From an uncultured Poribacteria bacterium (GTDB taxonomy: Bacteria > Poribacteria > WGA-4E > WGA-3G), in NCBI GenBank assembly GCA_951828515.1, contig OX639992.1:3078217-3142216 (forward strand): DNA of 64,000 nt. Direction: 5' to 3'. Position 1 is the stretch's first letter; each line of letters begins with the position of its first letter. Made by a program: the position numbers and the translations under genes. Positions 1 through 8,769 of the stretch are shown here, one piece after another. The notes under the pieces were generated by a model, which did no database searches, was not told where the DNA came from, and was given only the letters and a program-made list of their open reading frames with translations.

Positions 1-722
1 TCGTTCCACTCAATATATGGAATTGGAGAATTGAGTTTGTTAATTGCTTCCTTTAAATCGGAGAGTTCTCCCTCAAGTTTTTCAATCCAATTGGTAATTT
101 GGTGCACGAATGCTTCATCGCCTAAAAGCGCGTGAATGTCACCATCCACGTTAGTTTCGGTATGCAAAGACGAATCAAATTTATCACCTACACCAGCCAT
201 CTGCTTGGTAAACTGTCGCTGAAACGAGTTTATATCAAGTTCAAATTCATTGAAGAAATAATGTAATTTCCCTCTGAAATCTGGATTGCTCAACCAATCG
301 TTGAATTCACTATCTCCCCAGTGTTCAATCTCAATATCCTCTGAAATGGATTGGCGAAGTGTATTATCAAACCATTTCTGTTCATCTGGCGTAAAATTAG
401 TAGGGATACACAAAAACCATTTTTTCAAATGCGGATGTATTTCGCATGCTCTTTTAAGTGAATTAGTGATGGATCGTTTCCGACCACTTTTGTTGAGGCG
501 CGGTTCAGGATAGTAAAACTTAGCTTGCCACCCCCACTGATCGCCGTTCGGTAAAGTTAGGTAAAATTCGACACCATCACCGCCTCCACTATCGTCTATG
601 GAAGTAAATCGTCCCATTTCTCCATAAAGTCCCTTGGCAATCTGATAGCACAGTTCTTCAAAACTTCGGTATTTATCATTTTGATATGGTTTGAGTTTCG
701 ACCAATCTATCATTGTCTTCAT
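1..722 (-). CDS. Mrr-like PD-(D/E)XK nuclease-domain protein, partial (C-terminus beyond window)
   Basis: An open frame of about 240 codons runs off the window start. The ATG at 722 overlaps the hsdM stop as ATGA, so the two genes are probably translationally coupled. Residues 12-70 show the pattern of a restriction-endonuclease-like fold: a helix with FEELC, then a GGGDGVEFY strand and a WGWQAKFYY strand. That gives the acidic residue followed by E and the QxK expected of a PD-(D/E)XK/Mrr-type active site. After about residue 165 it becomes helical and polar, with no hsdS-like target-recognition region visible. N-terminal domains of this type head large NTPase defence proteins (Avs-like STAND ATPases), so a long multidomain protein is possible. 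Only the nuclease-like domain is seen; the rest and its function are inferred. Confidence 0.7.
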   Translation of the reverse strand, partial: MKTMIDWSKLKPYQNDKYRSFEELCYQIAKGLYGEMGRFTSIDDSGGGDGVEFYLTLPNGDQWGWQAKFYYPEPRLNKSGRKRSITNSLKRACEIHPHLKKWFLCIPTNFTPDEQKWFDNTLRQSISEDIEIEHWGDSEFNDWLSNPDFRGKLHYFFNEFELDINSFQRQFTKQMAGVGDKFDSSLHTETNVDGDIHALLGDEAFVHQITNWIEKLEGELSDLKEAINKLNSPIPYIEWN

Positions 723-2350
723 TTCTCCGTATTCAGTTTAAGCCGTGCCAACACATCTTCCAATGTCTTATCCGCTTTTTCGCGGGCGATGCGTGCTTCC
801 GTTAAGTCTGCCAAAATCTCATTCACCGGGCGGTGTTCAACCTTGTCGCCTACGTCCACAAACTGGGAAGGACTCAGGTTGTAATCGGTTTTTTGGGCAT
901 CTTCCAATGTGATAACAGTGCTCAACTTCTCACGGGACTCCCACGCTTGATAGGCTTCCGTCGCAGCATCAGTCCCCTTATCGGTGAGGATGTTTTTCGG
1001 TTTCCCCTTCTCGAAATGCTGAGAGAGGTTGATAAGTAGGATCTGCTCTTTGCGTTCCTCTGGTTTGTTGCGGTTCAATAGTAAAATAATGCCCGGCGCA
1101 CTTGTGTTGTAAAACAGGTTGTCAGGTAGCAGTATCACACTTTCAATCAGATCTTCCTCAACGAACTTTTTGCGGATATCGCGTTCTCGGTCGTTGTTCT
1201 TGCTCCCAGAACCGCGAGAGACCGCGCCGGTATCCAGCACAATCGCAGCACGACCGTTGTGTTTTAAGGACGCAAGGATATGCTGCACCCATCCCCAATC
1301 GGCTGAGGAACCCGGTGCGATCCCGTAAGTAAACCTGTGCCAATTGTCGCTCTCGTAAAAAGGGTCGTTATACTCCTTCTGATTCCACATCGGATTGGCG
1401 AGTACATAATCAAATCGTTTCAGCGATGAGTTGTTCGCAACAAAACGAGGGTTGCGGAAGGTGTCTCCGATCTGCACATCTGCACCGATGAAATCGTGCA
1501 GAAAAGCGTTCATTTTCGCCATGGCATAGGTGGTGGGAGTCAATTCCTGTCCGTATATTTGGGGTGCTTGGCTTTTGTCGTCTGGATGCGTCTGTTCAAA
1601 CAGCAGACGGGGTTTGATAAGCAGACCGCCTGAACCGCACGCTGGATCGTAAATAGTGGTGTAGGGTTCAGGGTGAATCAGTTTTGCCATTAACCACCCG
1701 ACCTCTTTTGGTGTGTAGAACTCGCCCGCGCTCTGTCCCTGTCCCTCAGCGAATTTTCGTAAAAGATACTCGTACGCACGACCGAGGATATCTGGCTCTG
1801 TGTCTTGCAGTCCAAGTCGATGTCGGCTTAGCACTTCAATTAACGCCTCAAGACGTTCCTCGTCGAGCGTCCGTTGTCCACTCTGGCTTTCGTTGAAATC
1901 CTTAACATCAAGGACACCTTGCAGTAATGGATTCAGACGGGCAACCTCGCGCATCGCATCGGTAACAAACTCTCCCAGATGACCATCGGCAGGATGGTTG
2001 CGAAGGGTCTCCCAATGATATTCTTGTGGAATGTAAAAACGAACAATCGGATTCCGTCCCGATGTGAGTGCGTCCTTGTGGTCTGCTTCAATAATTGCCC
2101 GTGCCGATTCCTCATCACCGAATTCTTCTATCTGTTTTGCGAATTCGTCATCAAAGACATCGGAAAGTCGTTTGTAAAAGATGAGAGGTAGAATGAAATC
2201 CTTGAATTTGGGGGCATCGCTCGCACCTCGGATGGTATTCGCTGCATCCAATAGCCAGTTTTCAAGGGTAGGAAGGTCTAAGTACTCATCGTTCTCAGAT
2301 GGGAAGAGTGTAGGTTGGATTATATCTGTTTCGGTTTTCTTTTTTGGCAA
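719..2350 (-). CDS. hsdM: Type I restriction-modification DNA methyltransferase subunit (N6-adenine)
   Basis: 543 residues, the usual HsdM size. It should transfer methyl from SAM to adenine N6 and normally works in a complex with an HsdS specificity subunit. Visible: an N-terminal helical HsdM_N region (about 25-150), the SAM-binding motif DPACGSGG (235-242) and the catalytic motif as NPMW (319-322) instead of the commoner NPPF/Y. 'GEFYTP' (209-214) is the typical lead-in to the methylase fold. The start is TTG at 2350, preceded by GAGGA with a suitable spacing; an ATG is not available upstream in frame. The downstream coupled gene is an Mrr-like nuclease protein rather than hsdS or hsdR. 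Any S and R subunits must lie outside the window or be replaced. Confidence 0.92.
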   Translation of the reverse strand: MPKKKTETDIIQPTLFPSENDEYLDLPTLENWLLDAANTIRGASDAPKFKDFILPLIFYKRLSDVFDDEFAKQIEEFGDEESARAIIEADHKDALTSGRNPIVRFYIPQEYHWETLRNHPADGHLGEFVTDAMREVARLNPLLQGVLDVKDFNESQSGQRTLDEERLEALIEVLSRHRLGLQDTEPDILGRAYEYLLRKFAEGQGQSAGEFYTPKEVGWLMAKLIHPEPYTTIYDPACGSGGLLIKPRLLFEQTHPDDKSQAPQIYGQELTPTTYAMAKMNAFLHDFIGADVQIGDTFRNPRFVANNSSLKRFDYVLANPMWNQKEYNDPFYESDNWHRFTYGIAPGSSADWGWVQHILASLKHNGRAAIVLDTGAVSRGSGSKNNDRERDIRKKFVEEDLIESVILLPDNLFYNTSAPGIILLLNRNKPEERKEQILLINLSQHFEKGKPKNILTDKGTDAATEAYQAWESREKLSTVITLEDAQKTDYNLSPSQFVDVGDKVEHRPVNEILADLTEARIAREKADKTLEDVLARLKLNTEK

Positions 2351-2420
2351 TGGTTCGTTTCCTCTGGAGAATAGTTTTCAGTTTTCAGTTTTCGGTTATC
2401 AGTAGATTTGGCGGGGTTTC

Positions 2421-2454
2421 ATGAAGTTTAAATAAATATTTTGGTAATTCTATG
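2421..2454 (+). repeat. 34-bp interspersed box, copy 1
   Basis: Starts ATGAAGTTTAAATAAATATT and ends GGTAATTCTATG. It is preceded by GGCGGGGTTT, as is the reverse-oriented copy at 54326-54359. A third copy is at 26444-26477. Confidence 0.7.
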
Positions 2455-2565
2455 AGGGTAAGTTGACAGTCAACAAGGGCATCCAATCCTGCCAATCCTT
2501 GAATCCTGTGAATCCTGATTCAGACAATGGAAATTCAATCCGCATAAATCTCGGTTTTGACAAGA

Positions 2566-2587
2566 GGCGAGGTTAGGAAACCTCGCC
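2566..2587. repeat. Hairpin repeat with constant AGGA/TCCT loop, copy 1
   Basis: Perfect 9-bp stem GGCGAGGTT / AACCTCGCC around loop AGGA. The inner GGTT/AACC and the loop are shared with the copies at 26495-26516 and 54296-54317, while the outer stem differs but still pairs. Confidence 0.75.
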
Positions 2588-2653
2588 AGCGACGCGGAGA
2601 AGCGTTCTTGAGAAGTCGATGCGGTTGCATGAAAGACCTTACCGGGTCTCGGA

Positions 2654-3403
2654 TTAACGTTTGAGGTCTGCCCATTGTGTCGCCAGTTTACCTTTCGGTT
2701 CAACCGGTAGGAACGTCTCAACACTCTCCATTATCAGATTAATATCGTCTTCATCTAACGCACGGGAAAAGACAGCATAATCGTCCATTATACCCGCAAA
2801 AGTTTCGCCAGCGGAACCACCTATGCGGTAAGTGATGTTTCCACCGTCAGTTTCCTGAAAGTCCATCTCGGCGGCTACCTCACCATCGGCATAAATTTTG
2901 AATTTATCGCCATCGCTTGTGACGGCTATGTGTATCCACTTATCCGCTTCGACGATCCCTCCGTCGGTTTGACACAGGACCATCCATCCACCGACCCGTC
3001 CGCGCCAAGAGATGAGTCCTTGGTCCTTGTTAATGAATAAGGTGTTGTGTCCAGAAGCGGATGGTAGACTCCGCCAGATGTGTTCCCACGTAGTCCCGTC
3101 GAAATTCGGCTGAATCCAAGCAGAAATTGTGAACGGATCCGCTTTGAAAAGGTCGCCGTGGAGAGAGTCAGAGGCTTGCATCTCGACGTAAGCCGCTGGG
3201 TCAAGTTCGATCGCATCTCCGAATTTGCCTTTGACCCACTTGGATCCGCCAGTAATTTCGCCGTGGTTATCGTTTCCAGATGCATCCTCCTCGTTACCAT
3301 CAAACGGGTAATATGCAACTAAATCTGGGTCTTCACCCGCAATCCCTAAGGTGGTGCTCATCAGCAGAAGGGTGACCGCCAAAGTTAACATAAAAACTTT
3401 CAT
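2654..3403 (-). CDS. Secreted LamG/concanavalin-like domain protein
   Basis: 249 residues with a signal peptide (residues 1-23, ending LGIAGE). Residues 28-215 form a LamG-type jelly-roll: 'LVAYYPFDGNEEDASGNDNHG' style opening, 'GKFGDAIEL', 'FTISAWIQP', 'GIMDDYAVFSRALDEDDI' close, as in LamG_3 domains that bind carbohydrate or act as exported adhesion modules. The last 20 residues (VEPKGKLATQWADLKR at the end) match the tails of the 8770-9405 protein and of a remnant at 10406-10528. The start is supported by AAAGGAG 8 bases upstream. Monocistronic. Ligand unknown. Confidence 0.85.
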   Translation of the reverse strand: MKVFMLTLAVTLLLMSTTLGIAGEDPDLVAYYPFDGNEEDASGNDNHGEITGGSKWVKGKFGDAIELDPAAYVEMQASDSLHGDLFKADPFTISAWIQPNFDGTTWEHIWRSLPSASGHNTLFINKDQGLISWRGRVGGWMVLCQTDGGIVEADKWIHIAVTSDGDKFKIYADGEVAAEMDFQETDGGNITYRIGGSAGETFAGIMDDYAVFSRALDEDDINLIMESVETFLPVEPKGKLATQWADLKR

Positions 3404-3631
3404 AGTATTGCTCCTTTTAAGTGGTTTATTATTGAGACTGGAGGGTTTCGTCCAAGTTGTTATATATTAGCACATCTGAGTAGGGAAATCAACTTTTCGA
3501 GTTTGCGGTTGGGAATATTCAACTTTCAACTCTGTAGAATTCCGCGCGTTTTGAATAGTTCTTAAGTTCTCCCACAACCCATATAGGGCTGATACAGCAT
3601 CAGGGCGATTGGGAAACCGCACCTACCGATC

Positions 3632-4822
3632 TTAGTCAAGAATTTTGGTATAGAGTTGATGCAGTTTCTCGCCGATACTCCGCCAATCGTAATCTCGTTC
3701 CACACGGGCGCGTCCGTTTTCACCGACCCTACGACGGAGCGGGACATCTGTAAGCAACCGGGTGACTGCATCGGCAAAGACGGTGGGTTCGTCAGCGATA
3801 AAAATCTCCTCGCCGTCTTTGAGATCCAACCCCTCCGCACCGACTGAGGTAGAGACAATCGCCTTGCCCATTGCCAACGCCTCAAGGATTTTCAGACGGG
3901 TGCCACTCCCGATGCGCAACGGCACCACAAAAACCGTCGCCTCAGCGAAGTAGGGCTTGATCTCCGGTACACGTCCGGTGACAACAACCCCTTCCCTCTC
4001 TGCCAACTTTTGGACACGTGCCGATGGATTTCCACCGACAATCGAAAACCTAACATTGGTGACACTCTCCTGAATCCGTGGCAAGATCTCATCCGCAAAG
4101 AAACTAACAGCGTCCTCGTTCGGATACCAGTCCATACTCCCGATATAGATAAGATGTGCGGAGGCTTCAGCGGAAAAATCGGGCTGATAGTGTGTAACAT
4201 CAACACCGTTCGGAATAATCTCGATAACGTCTTCTGAGCAGTGCCGCTGGAACACGGCGGCATCAATGTCAGAAGTACACGTCACTGCGTCGAATTTCGG
4301 GCTTAGCACCTGTTCATAGCGTTGAAATGCGAGTTGCTGCGTCCAATACGCGACCTTATAGAACGGGTTGACGGTTTCATCGCAAAGCCGCCGCCAGATC
4401 GCGGAATCGACGTTCTGTTGTGAAAGCACACCGGGCAGGCGTACCTCCGGATAGAACTGCGCTGTGTGAAACATTTCGTAGTGAACGAGATCAAAAGCTC
4501 CGGTCGCGAGCAATTCTCTGAGTTTCTGGCGATAGGCAGGGAGATCATAGCGCGCAACGGTGATCGGTTGTCGTCTGAGGAACGCTTTACGGAGCGTGCT
4601 AAACGATAGAGGTGGAAGTGTCGGAGCGTTCGGGATGAGGTGGACTTGAATGCCTAACTGCTGGAGCTGTGCAACGCCTTCCGCATCCGTCGGCTGTGTT
4701 TCTAAGGCGAGCAGGGTCACACTGTTTTTCGTGGCAATCTGTTTGAGGAGGTTAAACACCCGGATACGTCCGCCATCGGTGAGTGGGAATGGCACGGTAG
4801 GGGATAGGAAAAGAATTCTCAT
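3632..4822 (-). CDS. Glycosyltransferase, GT4 family (GT-B fold)
   Basis: 396 residues. It should transfer a sugar from a nucleotide donor to a cell-surface glycan or lipid in the cytoplasm. Residues 1-27 carry the N-terminal 'FLSPTVPFPLTDGGRIR' glycine-rich acceptor-side loop. IPNGVD (203-208) marks the domain junction. The donor-binding region has VVPLRIGSGTRLKILEALAMG (299-319) with the GT4 E-x7-E-type helix and the 'GKAIVST' strand. Full length for the family. It is not in a recognisable polysaccharide cluster, so acceptor and product are unknown. The upstream leader carries a tandem repeat (4824-4883). Confidence 0.88.
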   Translation of the reverse strand: MRILFLSPTVPFPLTDGGRIRVFNLLKQIATKNSVTLLALETQPTDAEGVAQLQQLGIQVHLIPNAPTLPPLSFSTLRKAFLRRQPITVARYDLPAYRQKLRELLATGAFDLVHYEMFHTAQFYPEVRLPGVLSQQNVDSAIWRRLCDETVNPFYKVAYWTQQLAFQRYEQVLSPKFDAVTCTSDIDAAVFQRHCSEDVIEIIPNGVDVTHYQPDFSAEASAHLIYIGSMDWYPNEDAVSFFADEILPRIQESVTNVRFSIVGGNPSARVQKLAEREGVVVTGRVPEIKPYFAEATVFVVPLRIGSGTRLKILEALAMGKAIVSTSVGAEGLDLKDGEEIFIADEPTVFADAVTRLLTDVPLRRRVGENGRARVERDYDWRSIGEKLHQLYTKILD

Positions 4823-4823
4823 C

Positions 4824-4883
4824 TTTTTAATTTTACGCCAAGCGTGCGATCAGATTTTTAATTTAGTGCCAAGCCTGTAATCA
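4824..4883. repeat. Tandem leader repeat before glycosyltransferase gene
   Basis: Two imperfect approximately 30-bp units, each starting TTTTTAATTT and containing GCCAAGC then a TCAG ending. They lie directly upstream of the glycosyltransferase start. The A/T-rich part resembles the CCGCAAGGTAAAATTAA repeat found before several other genes. Confidence 0.55.
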
Positions 4884-4966
4884 GTACCTCTTAGCAGGAT
4901 ACGGATGCCTTGTCGAACCCTCAAGGTGCCATTGTTGCATTGCTACGAGTCTTAGCTAAGTTTTTG

Positions 4967-6019
4967 TTAGTTTTGAATAACTGCAGCCTCGTTAATGGCG
5001 ATTTCTTGCTTCGTAGAGTCGACGCGAACTTTCATGCTCATCGGAATAACGAACATCGGATCGGTGTGCCCAAAGTCCATATTGGTGACAATCGGTAGGT
5101 CTGGTAATCCACATTCCTCGCGAACCGTTTTACAGAGTGCATCATCGTACTCGTGGAAGGTGTCCGAATCAACGCCTCCACCGGGTCGCCCGAGTAGAAT
5201 ACCGCCAAGTCCTTCAAGAACGCCCATCGCTGCAAGGCATCTCACAAACCTCGTTAGAAACGACGGAGGGGGTGCTTCTTCCGAGGTTTCTAAGAAGAGA
5301 ATGGCACCTTGAAGATCGTCAGCGGAAGGAAAAAAGTCAGTGCCTCGGAGCCAGTCCAAAACCTCAACACAACCCCCAAAAAGTTGCCCTTCAACGACAC
5401 CTTCGTCCTGATGAAATCTCCAGCCGGTACACGGGTCCAATTTTCGACGAATGGATTGGTTTTCAGAATTATCCCACGGCAGATATTCGACTGTCCATCC
5501 GGTGCGGTTCGGTTCAATAATGCCAATCGGTTCGGTGGAAAAGAGGGTACGTCGGACAGAATTCACCATGTATGGAAACATCCCGCCGTTCTCAGCAAAC
5601 CCTGCCATAAACGAGGGACCGTAGAACGACACAAGTCCCACTTTAAAACAGACAGCATGTGATATAGTTGTATCCGAATAGCCCATAAAAACCTTGGGGT
5701 TATTCCGAATCAGATCCAAATCAAGGTATGGGAGTGTGCGGATGGAATCTTCACCACCGATTGTTGAGATAATACCGTCAATTGTTGTATCGGCAAAAGC
5801 CGCCATCAAATCGTCGGCACGCGCTTCGGGGTTTTTAGCAAGCCAGTCTGGATCGCTTAAGGCATGTTCCGTTTCGATAACCGTTACGCCGAATTCTTCT
5901 TCAAATTGACGTTTACCTATCTCGTAACGATAGGGGATAGTGCCGGGACCACCCCAAGAGAGCGAAATCGCTGCGATACGACTACCGGGACGTAGCATCT
6001 TGGGTTTTATTTTATTCAT
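4967..6019 (-). CDS. Peptidase S66 family LD-carboxypeptidase / MccF-like protein
   Basis: 350 residues. S66 enzymes cleave peptide or amide bonds, either the L,D-bond of recycled murein tetrapeptide (LdcA) or microcin C-like aminoacyl nucleotides (MccF). Visible: 'PGSRIAAISLSWGGPG' N-terminal strand, nucleophile motif GYSDTT with Ser115, 'SFYGPSFM', an acidic FLETSEE segment and the His region FGHTDP near the C-terminus, giving the expected Ser-Glu-His triad. Length and the GYSDTT form favour the MccF-like branch. The start overlaps the upstream gene's end by 8 bases, so the two are an operon. Confidence 0.88.
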   Translation of the reverse strand: MNKIKPKMLRPGSRIAAISLSWGGPGTIPYRYEIGKRQFEEEFGVTVIETEHALSDPDWLAKNPEARADDLMAAFADTTIDGIISTIGGEDSIRTLPYLDLDLIRNNPKVFMGYSDTTISHAVCFKVGLVSFYGPSFMAGFAENGGMFPYMVNSVRRTLFSTEPIGIIEPNRTGWTVEYLPWDNSENQSIRRKLDPCTGWRFHQDEGVVEGQLFGGCVEVLDWLRGTDFFPSADDLQGAILFLETSEEAPPPSFLTRFVRCLAAMGVLEGLGGILLGRPGGGVDSDTFHEYDDALCKTVREECGLPDLPIVTNMDFGHTDPMFVIPMSMKVRVDSTKQEIAINEAAVIQN

Positions 6020-7085
6020 TGAAAAGCCCTGCTTTCTCTTTTACCCTGTCAATGAGTACGAGAAGCCGTTCCTTGGCTTGTTGACGTGAACTAAGGGTCG
6101 GCGGCGGCGGTTCAAAAATGGTACCGCGCTCACTTTGCACCCAGCCTTGTGTAGTGTCATCAACCTTGATGTGGAGCCATCTGCTTTCAAGGTCGAGATA
6201 AACCTTCAGTCGGTTGTTCTCTTTTCGGATACTATATTTCAGGGGAGGATTGATTATCTGCCAACTCATACCATCTTCGTTTGCTGATACCTGTGCACGT
6301 CGCGAGAGTGGTATCTTCTCCGCAACAAATTCTTGAATCAATTTAGAAGATAGCTTTTCTTGCGCGAGGGAACTCTGTGATGCCGCATCTGCCTCAAACA
6401 GAAACGTCAGAATTTCAAACTTCGATTGCTGAAAAACGTTAAGTTTCCCTTCACCTTTCACAACGTTGTAAGCCTGTTTATATCCGTTATCCTTGATGAG
6501 CCAACGCCTGTTTGCCTGTTTAATGGAGGTTTCCAAGTCTTTTGAGAGTGAAATTTTGTTTGCCTCAAACGCCTCTCTTAAATCGGGGAGATAGACCTCA
6601 ACGTTGCTATCAGTTTTTACAACTGTATAAGCTGCACCTGTAGTGTCCCTGAGTAGCCACTCTTCGCCACTTAGCAAGACTTCAATAGGGGATGCGCTCG
6701 GACGGAATCGGATGTCTTTTGTCATATCCGAGAACATCTTTTGCCAATCTGTGCCTGTCTTCAAAGACGCGTCCAAACGGTCTGTTTTCAATCTTGCGCG
6801 ATGCGCCAATCCTGCGGTAAATAAAAGTTCACGCTCCAATTTACCGCTATTCAAGTTGCTAATGTGTTGTTGATCCAGGCTAAACCGATAAACATCTTTG
6901 GTATATACAATCGGCTTTGAGTCAACCGTAGGTCTTCCGCGTAGTGCTGTCCGTGTGTGAATTTGGAGTTTCGGTACCTTTTTCTGCTCAACCGGAGGGG
7001 CTTGGAGGAGATATACACAGATACCAGCACCGACCGCAAGAATAAAGATAATGAGAAGTGTCAGTCTTTTCAGAAATGCTTTCAT
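6012..7085 (-). CDS. Membrane-anchored protein with internal repeat units and SH3-like C-terminus
   Basis: 357 residues, no recognised enzyme motif. One N-terminal transmembrane segment (about 9-28), then an exported part. Three related units are visible: about 86-166, 170-219 (short) and 225-297. Each ends in W-(L/Q)-(L/I)-x-(D/N)-x(5-7)-Y-x-(V/I)-x(6-7)-L/V-x-V-(Y/F), and units 1 and 3 open with ELLF/FLFEA-type helices. The segment 'WLHIKVDDTTQGWVQSERG' at 303-321 has the bacterial SH3 strand pattern. The units match the insertion in AspRS (55999-56226), which is striking. It is cotranscribed with the S66 peptidase, hinting at a cell-wall role; function otherwise unknown. Confidence 0.8.
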   Translation of the reverse strand: MKAFLKRLTLLIIFILAVGAGICVYLLQAPPVEQKKVPKLQIHTRTALRGRPTVDSKPIVYTKDVYRFSLDQQHISNLNSGKLERELLFTAGLAHRARLKTDRLDASLKTGTDWQKMFSDMTKDIRFRPSASPIEVLLSGEEWLLRDTTGAAYTVVKTDSNVEVYLPDLREAFEANKISLSKDLETSIKQANRRWLIKDNGYKQAYNVVKGEGKLNVFQQSKFEILTFLFEADAASQSSLAQEKLSSKLIQEFVAEKIPLSRRAQVSANEDGMSWQIINPPLKYSIRKENNRLKVYLDLESRWLHIKVDDTTQGWVQSERGTIFEPPPPTLSSRQQAKERLLVLIDRVKEKAGLFNE

Positions 7086-7341
7086 ATTTGGATCCTATTA
7101 CTGAACTTTTTTCTTCTTAAACGAATATTGGCAAAAACTGGTTGACATTAAATTGCTGACAACTCACAATTACAATAGGATTGATAGTAGGTTATACTGG
7201 GACTTGAACGTGTGATAGAGTGCACTCTTCCAAACACGGTGTTTGTGGTTGCTGAGTTTGTTAGGCATCCGCGATTAACCTTTTAGATGCTTAAACTTCA
7301 TCGAATCTTCAATAATTATATTCTGAACAATTTCGGGAACT

Positions 7342-8634
7342 ATGCAAGACTTAAATCCTATAGCAATTGAATTAAACGAACGGTTTCGAGCTACTGCTCC
7401 TACAGTTTTTGAACTACTCTCCGAGTTAGGGAAACGCATCTACCTACCAAAAGGCATCTTAAGCCAAACGGCGGAGGCGAGTACGAAAGCACACCGTTTC
7501 AACGCCACACGCGCGATCGCGCAACAAAACGATAACATGATGCATCTCGCCGTCTCGCGGGAACTCGTGCCAGCACTACCGTTGGAAGGCATTTACGGAT
7601 ATGCCCCCGTACTCGGTCAACCCGAATTACGGGAGGCGTGGAAAACACATCTTTTGAAAGAGAATCCTTCGCTCGCCGAAGCGACATTGAGTCTACCAAT
7701 TGTGACGAGTGGAATGACACACGGGTTTAGTCTACTCGCCGAACTTTTTGTGGACAGTGGGGATAGGCTTATCCTCCCAGACAAGATTTGGGGAAACTAC
7801 CGGCTCATCTTCCAAACCAAAGCGGAGGCGAACCTTCAAACCTACCCGTTCTTCAACGCCACGAGAGGTTTTAACACACACGGATTTCGTGAGATACTCA
7901 CCAATATGACCGACGAAAAGTTGTTGATTCTCCTGAATTTCCCACATAACCCCACAGGCTACGCGATTAACCGCACGGAAGCGCAGCGTATTGTGGACGC
8001 AATTGTAGCGCGTGCCGACGCTGGGTGCCGTATCCTTGTTATGATTGACGATGCCTATGCAGGGTTGTGGTATGACGCATCCGTCATGCACGAATCGCTG
8101 TTTGGATTGTTGGTCGGATGCCACCCGAATGTAGTACCTGTGAAGATAGATGGGGCAACGAAGGAGGAATATGCGTGGGGGTTACGCGTGGCTTTTATCA
8201 GTTTCGGACTCGAGGAAGTAGCGATGCAACCGCTTGAACAGAAATTCAGTGGGCTGATTCGAGCGAATACCTCTGGTGCATCACAGGTCTCTCAGACGCT
8301 CATTCTTGAAGCGATGAAGACACCCGGTTATGCCGAGCAAAAACAAAGGAACTATGAAATTCTCAAGGCACGCGCTTTGAAGGTAAAAGAGATTGCATCC
8401 GATGTGCGATACGCAAAACTGTGGGAGGTCTATCCGAGTCATGCCGGTTATTTCACGTGTCTGAACCTCAAATCTGGGGACGCTGAGCAGGTTCGGCAGC
8501 GGCTTCTTGAGGAACACGGCATCGGCACGATTTCGCTCGGTGAAACCGAACTTCGAGTGGCTTATTCGTGTCTCGATGAATCGGATATTGAAACAGTCTT
8601 CAGGACGATCGCAGAGGTTATTGAGGACGTATAG
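7342..8634 (+). CDS. PLP-dependent aminotransferase, class I/II
   Basis: 430 residues, fold-type I aminotransferase. Visible: substrate loop 'GIYGYAPVLGQPELREAW' (83-100), NFPHNPTG (199-206), the cofactor-ring Asp/Tyr in IDDAYAGLW (235-243) and the Schiff-base lysine K274 in DGATKEEYAWGLR. The form DGATKEE around the lysine is not the standard SxSK of aspartate aminotransferases, so substrate cannot be assigned. Only a weak SD (GGGA) precedes the ATG. Monocistronic, divergent from the 7085 gene; the 256-bp spacer must hold both promoters. Confidence 0.85.
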   Translation: MQDLNPIAIELNERFRATAPTVFELLSELGKRIYLPKGILSQTAEASTKAHRFNATRAIAQQNDNMMHLAVSRELVPALPLEGIYGYAPVLGQPELREAWKTHLLKENPSLAEATLSLPIVTSGMTHGFSLLAELFVDSGDRLILPDKIWGNYRLIFQTKAEANLQTYPFFNATRGFNTHGFREILTNMTDEKLLILLNFPHNPTGYAINRTEAQRIVDAIVARADAGCRILVMIDDAYAGLWYDASVMHESLFGLLVGCHPNVVPVKIDGATKEEYAWGLRVAFISFGLEEVAMQPLEQKFSGLIRANTSGASQVSQTLILEAMKTPGYAEQKQRNYEILKARALKVKEIASDVRYAKLWEVYPSHAGYFTCLNLKSGDAEQVRQRLLEEHGIGTISLGETELRVAYSCLDESDIETVFRTIAEVIEDV

Positions 8635-8721
8635 CACATAGGTTGGGTTGAATGCAGTGAAATTCAAAATTCACACAAGAATATACTATGGTGGATTACC
8701 AAAGTATGTAGGTATCTTGTA

Positions 8722-8744
8722 GGGGCACCTCTTGTGGGTGCCCG
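8722..8744. repeat. Hairpin repeat with TCTTGTG loop, copy 1
   Basis: Stem GGGCACC / GGTGCCC around loop TCTTGTG, preceded by TGTAGG. The same scaffold with a different but complementary stem occurs at 19292-19313. It sits between convergent genes and could also act as a terminator. Confidence 0.7.
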
Positions 8745-8769
8745 CAAAATTCATTGTAAAAGATTGAAT

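Larger units (their letters stand above)
2351..2653. repeat. Intergenic repeat mosaic
   Basis: No gene is seen. The stretch is a mosaic of short repeats: a purine/pyrimidine-skewed 'cagttttcagttttcggttatcag' type run near 2376-2401, a copy of the 34-bp box shared with 26444-26477 and 54326-54359 (here 2421-2454), a run of degenerate 'aatcctg' units near 2485-2520, and a hairpin at 2566-2587. Confidence 0.6.
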
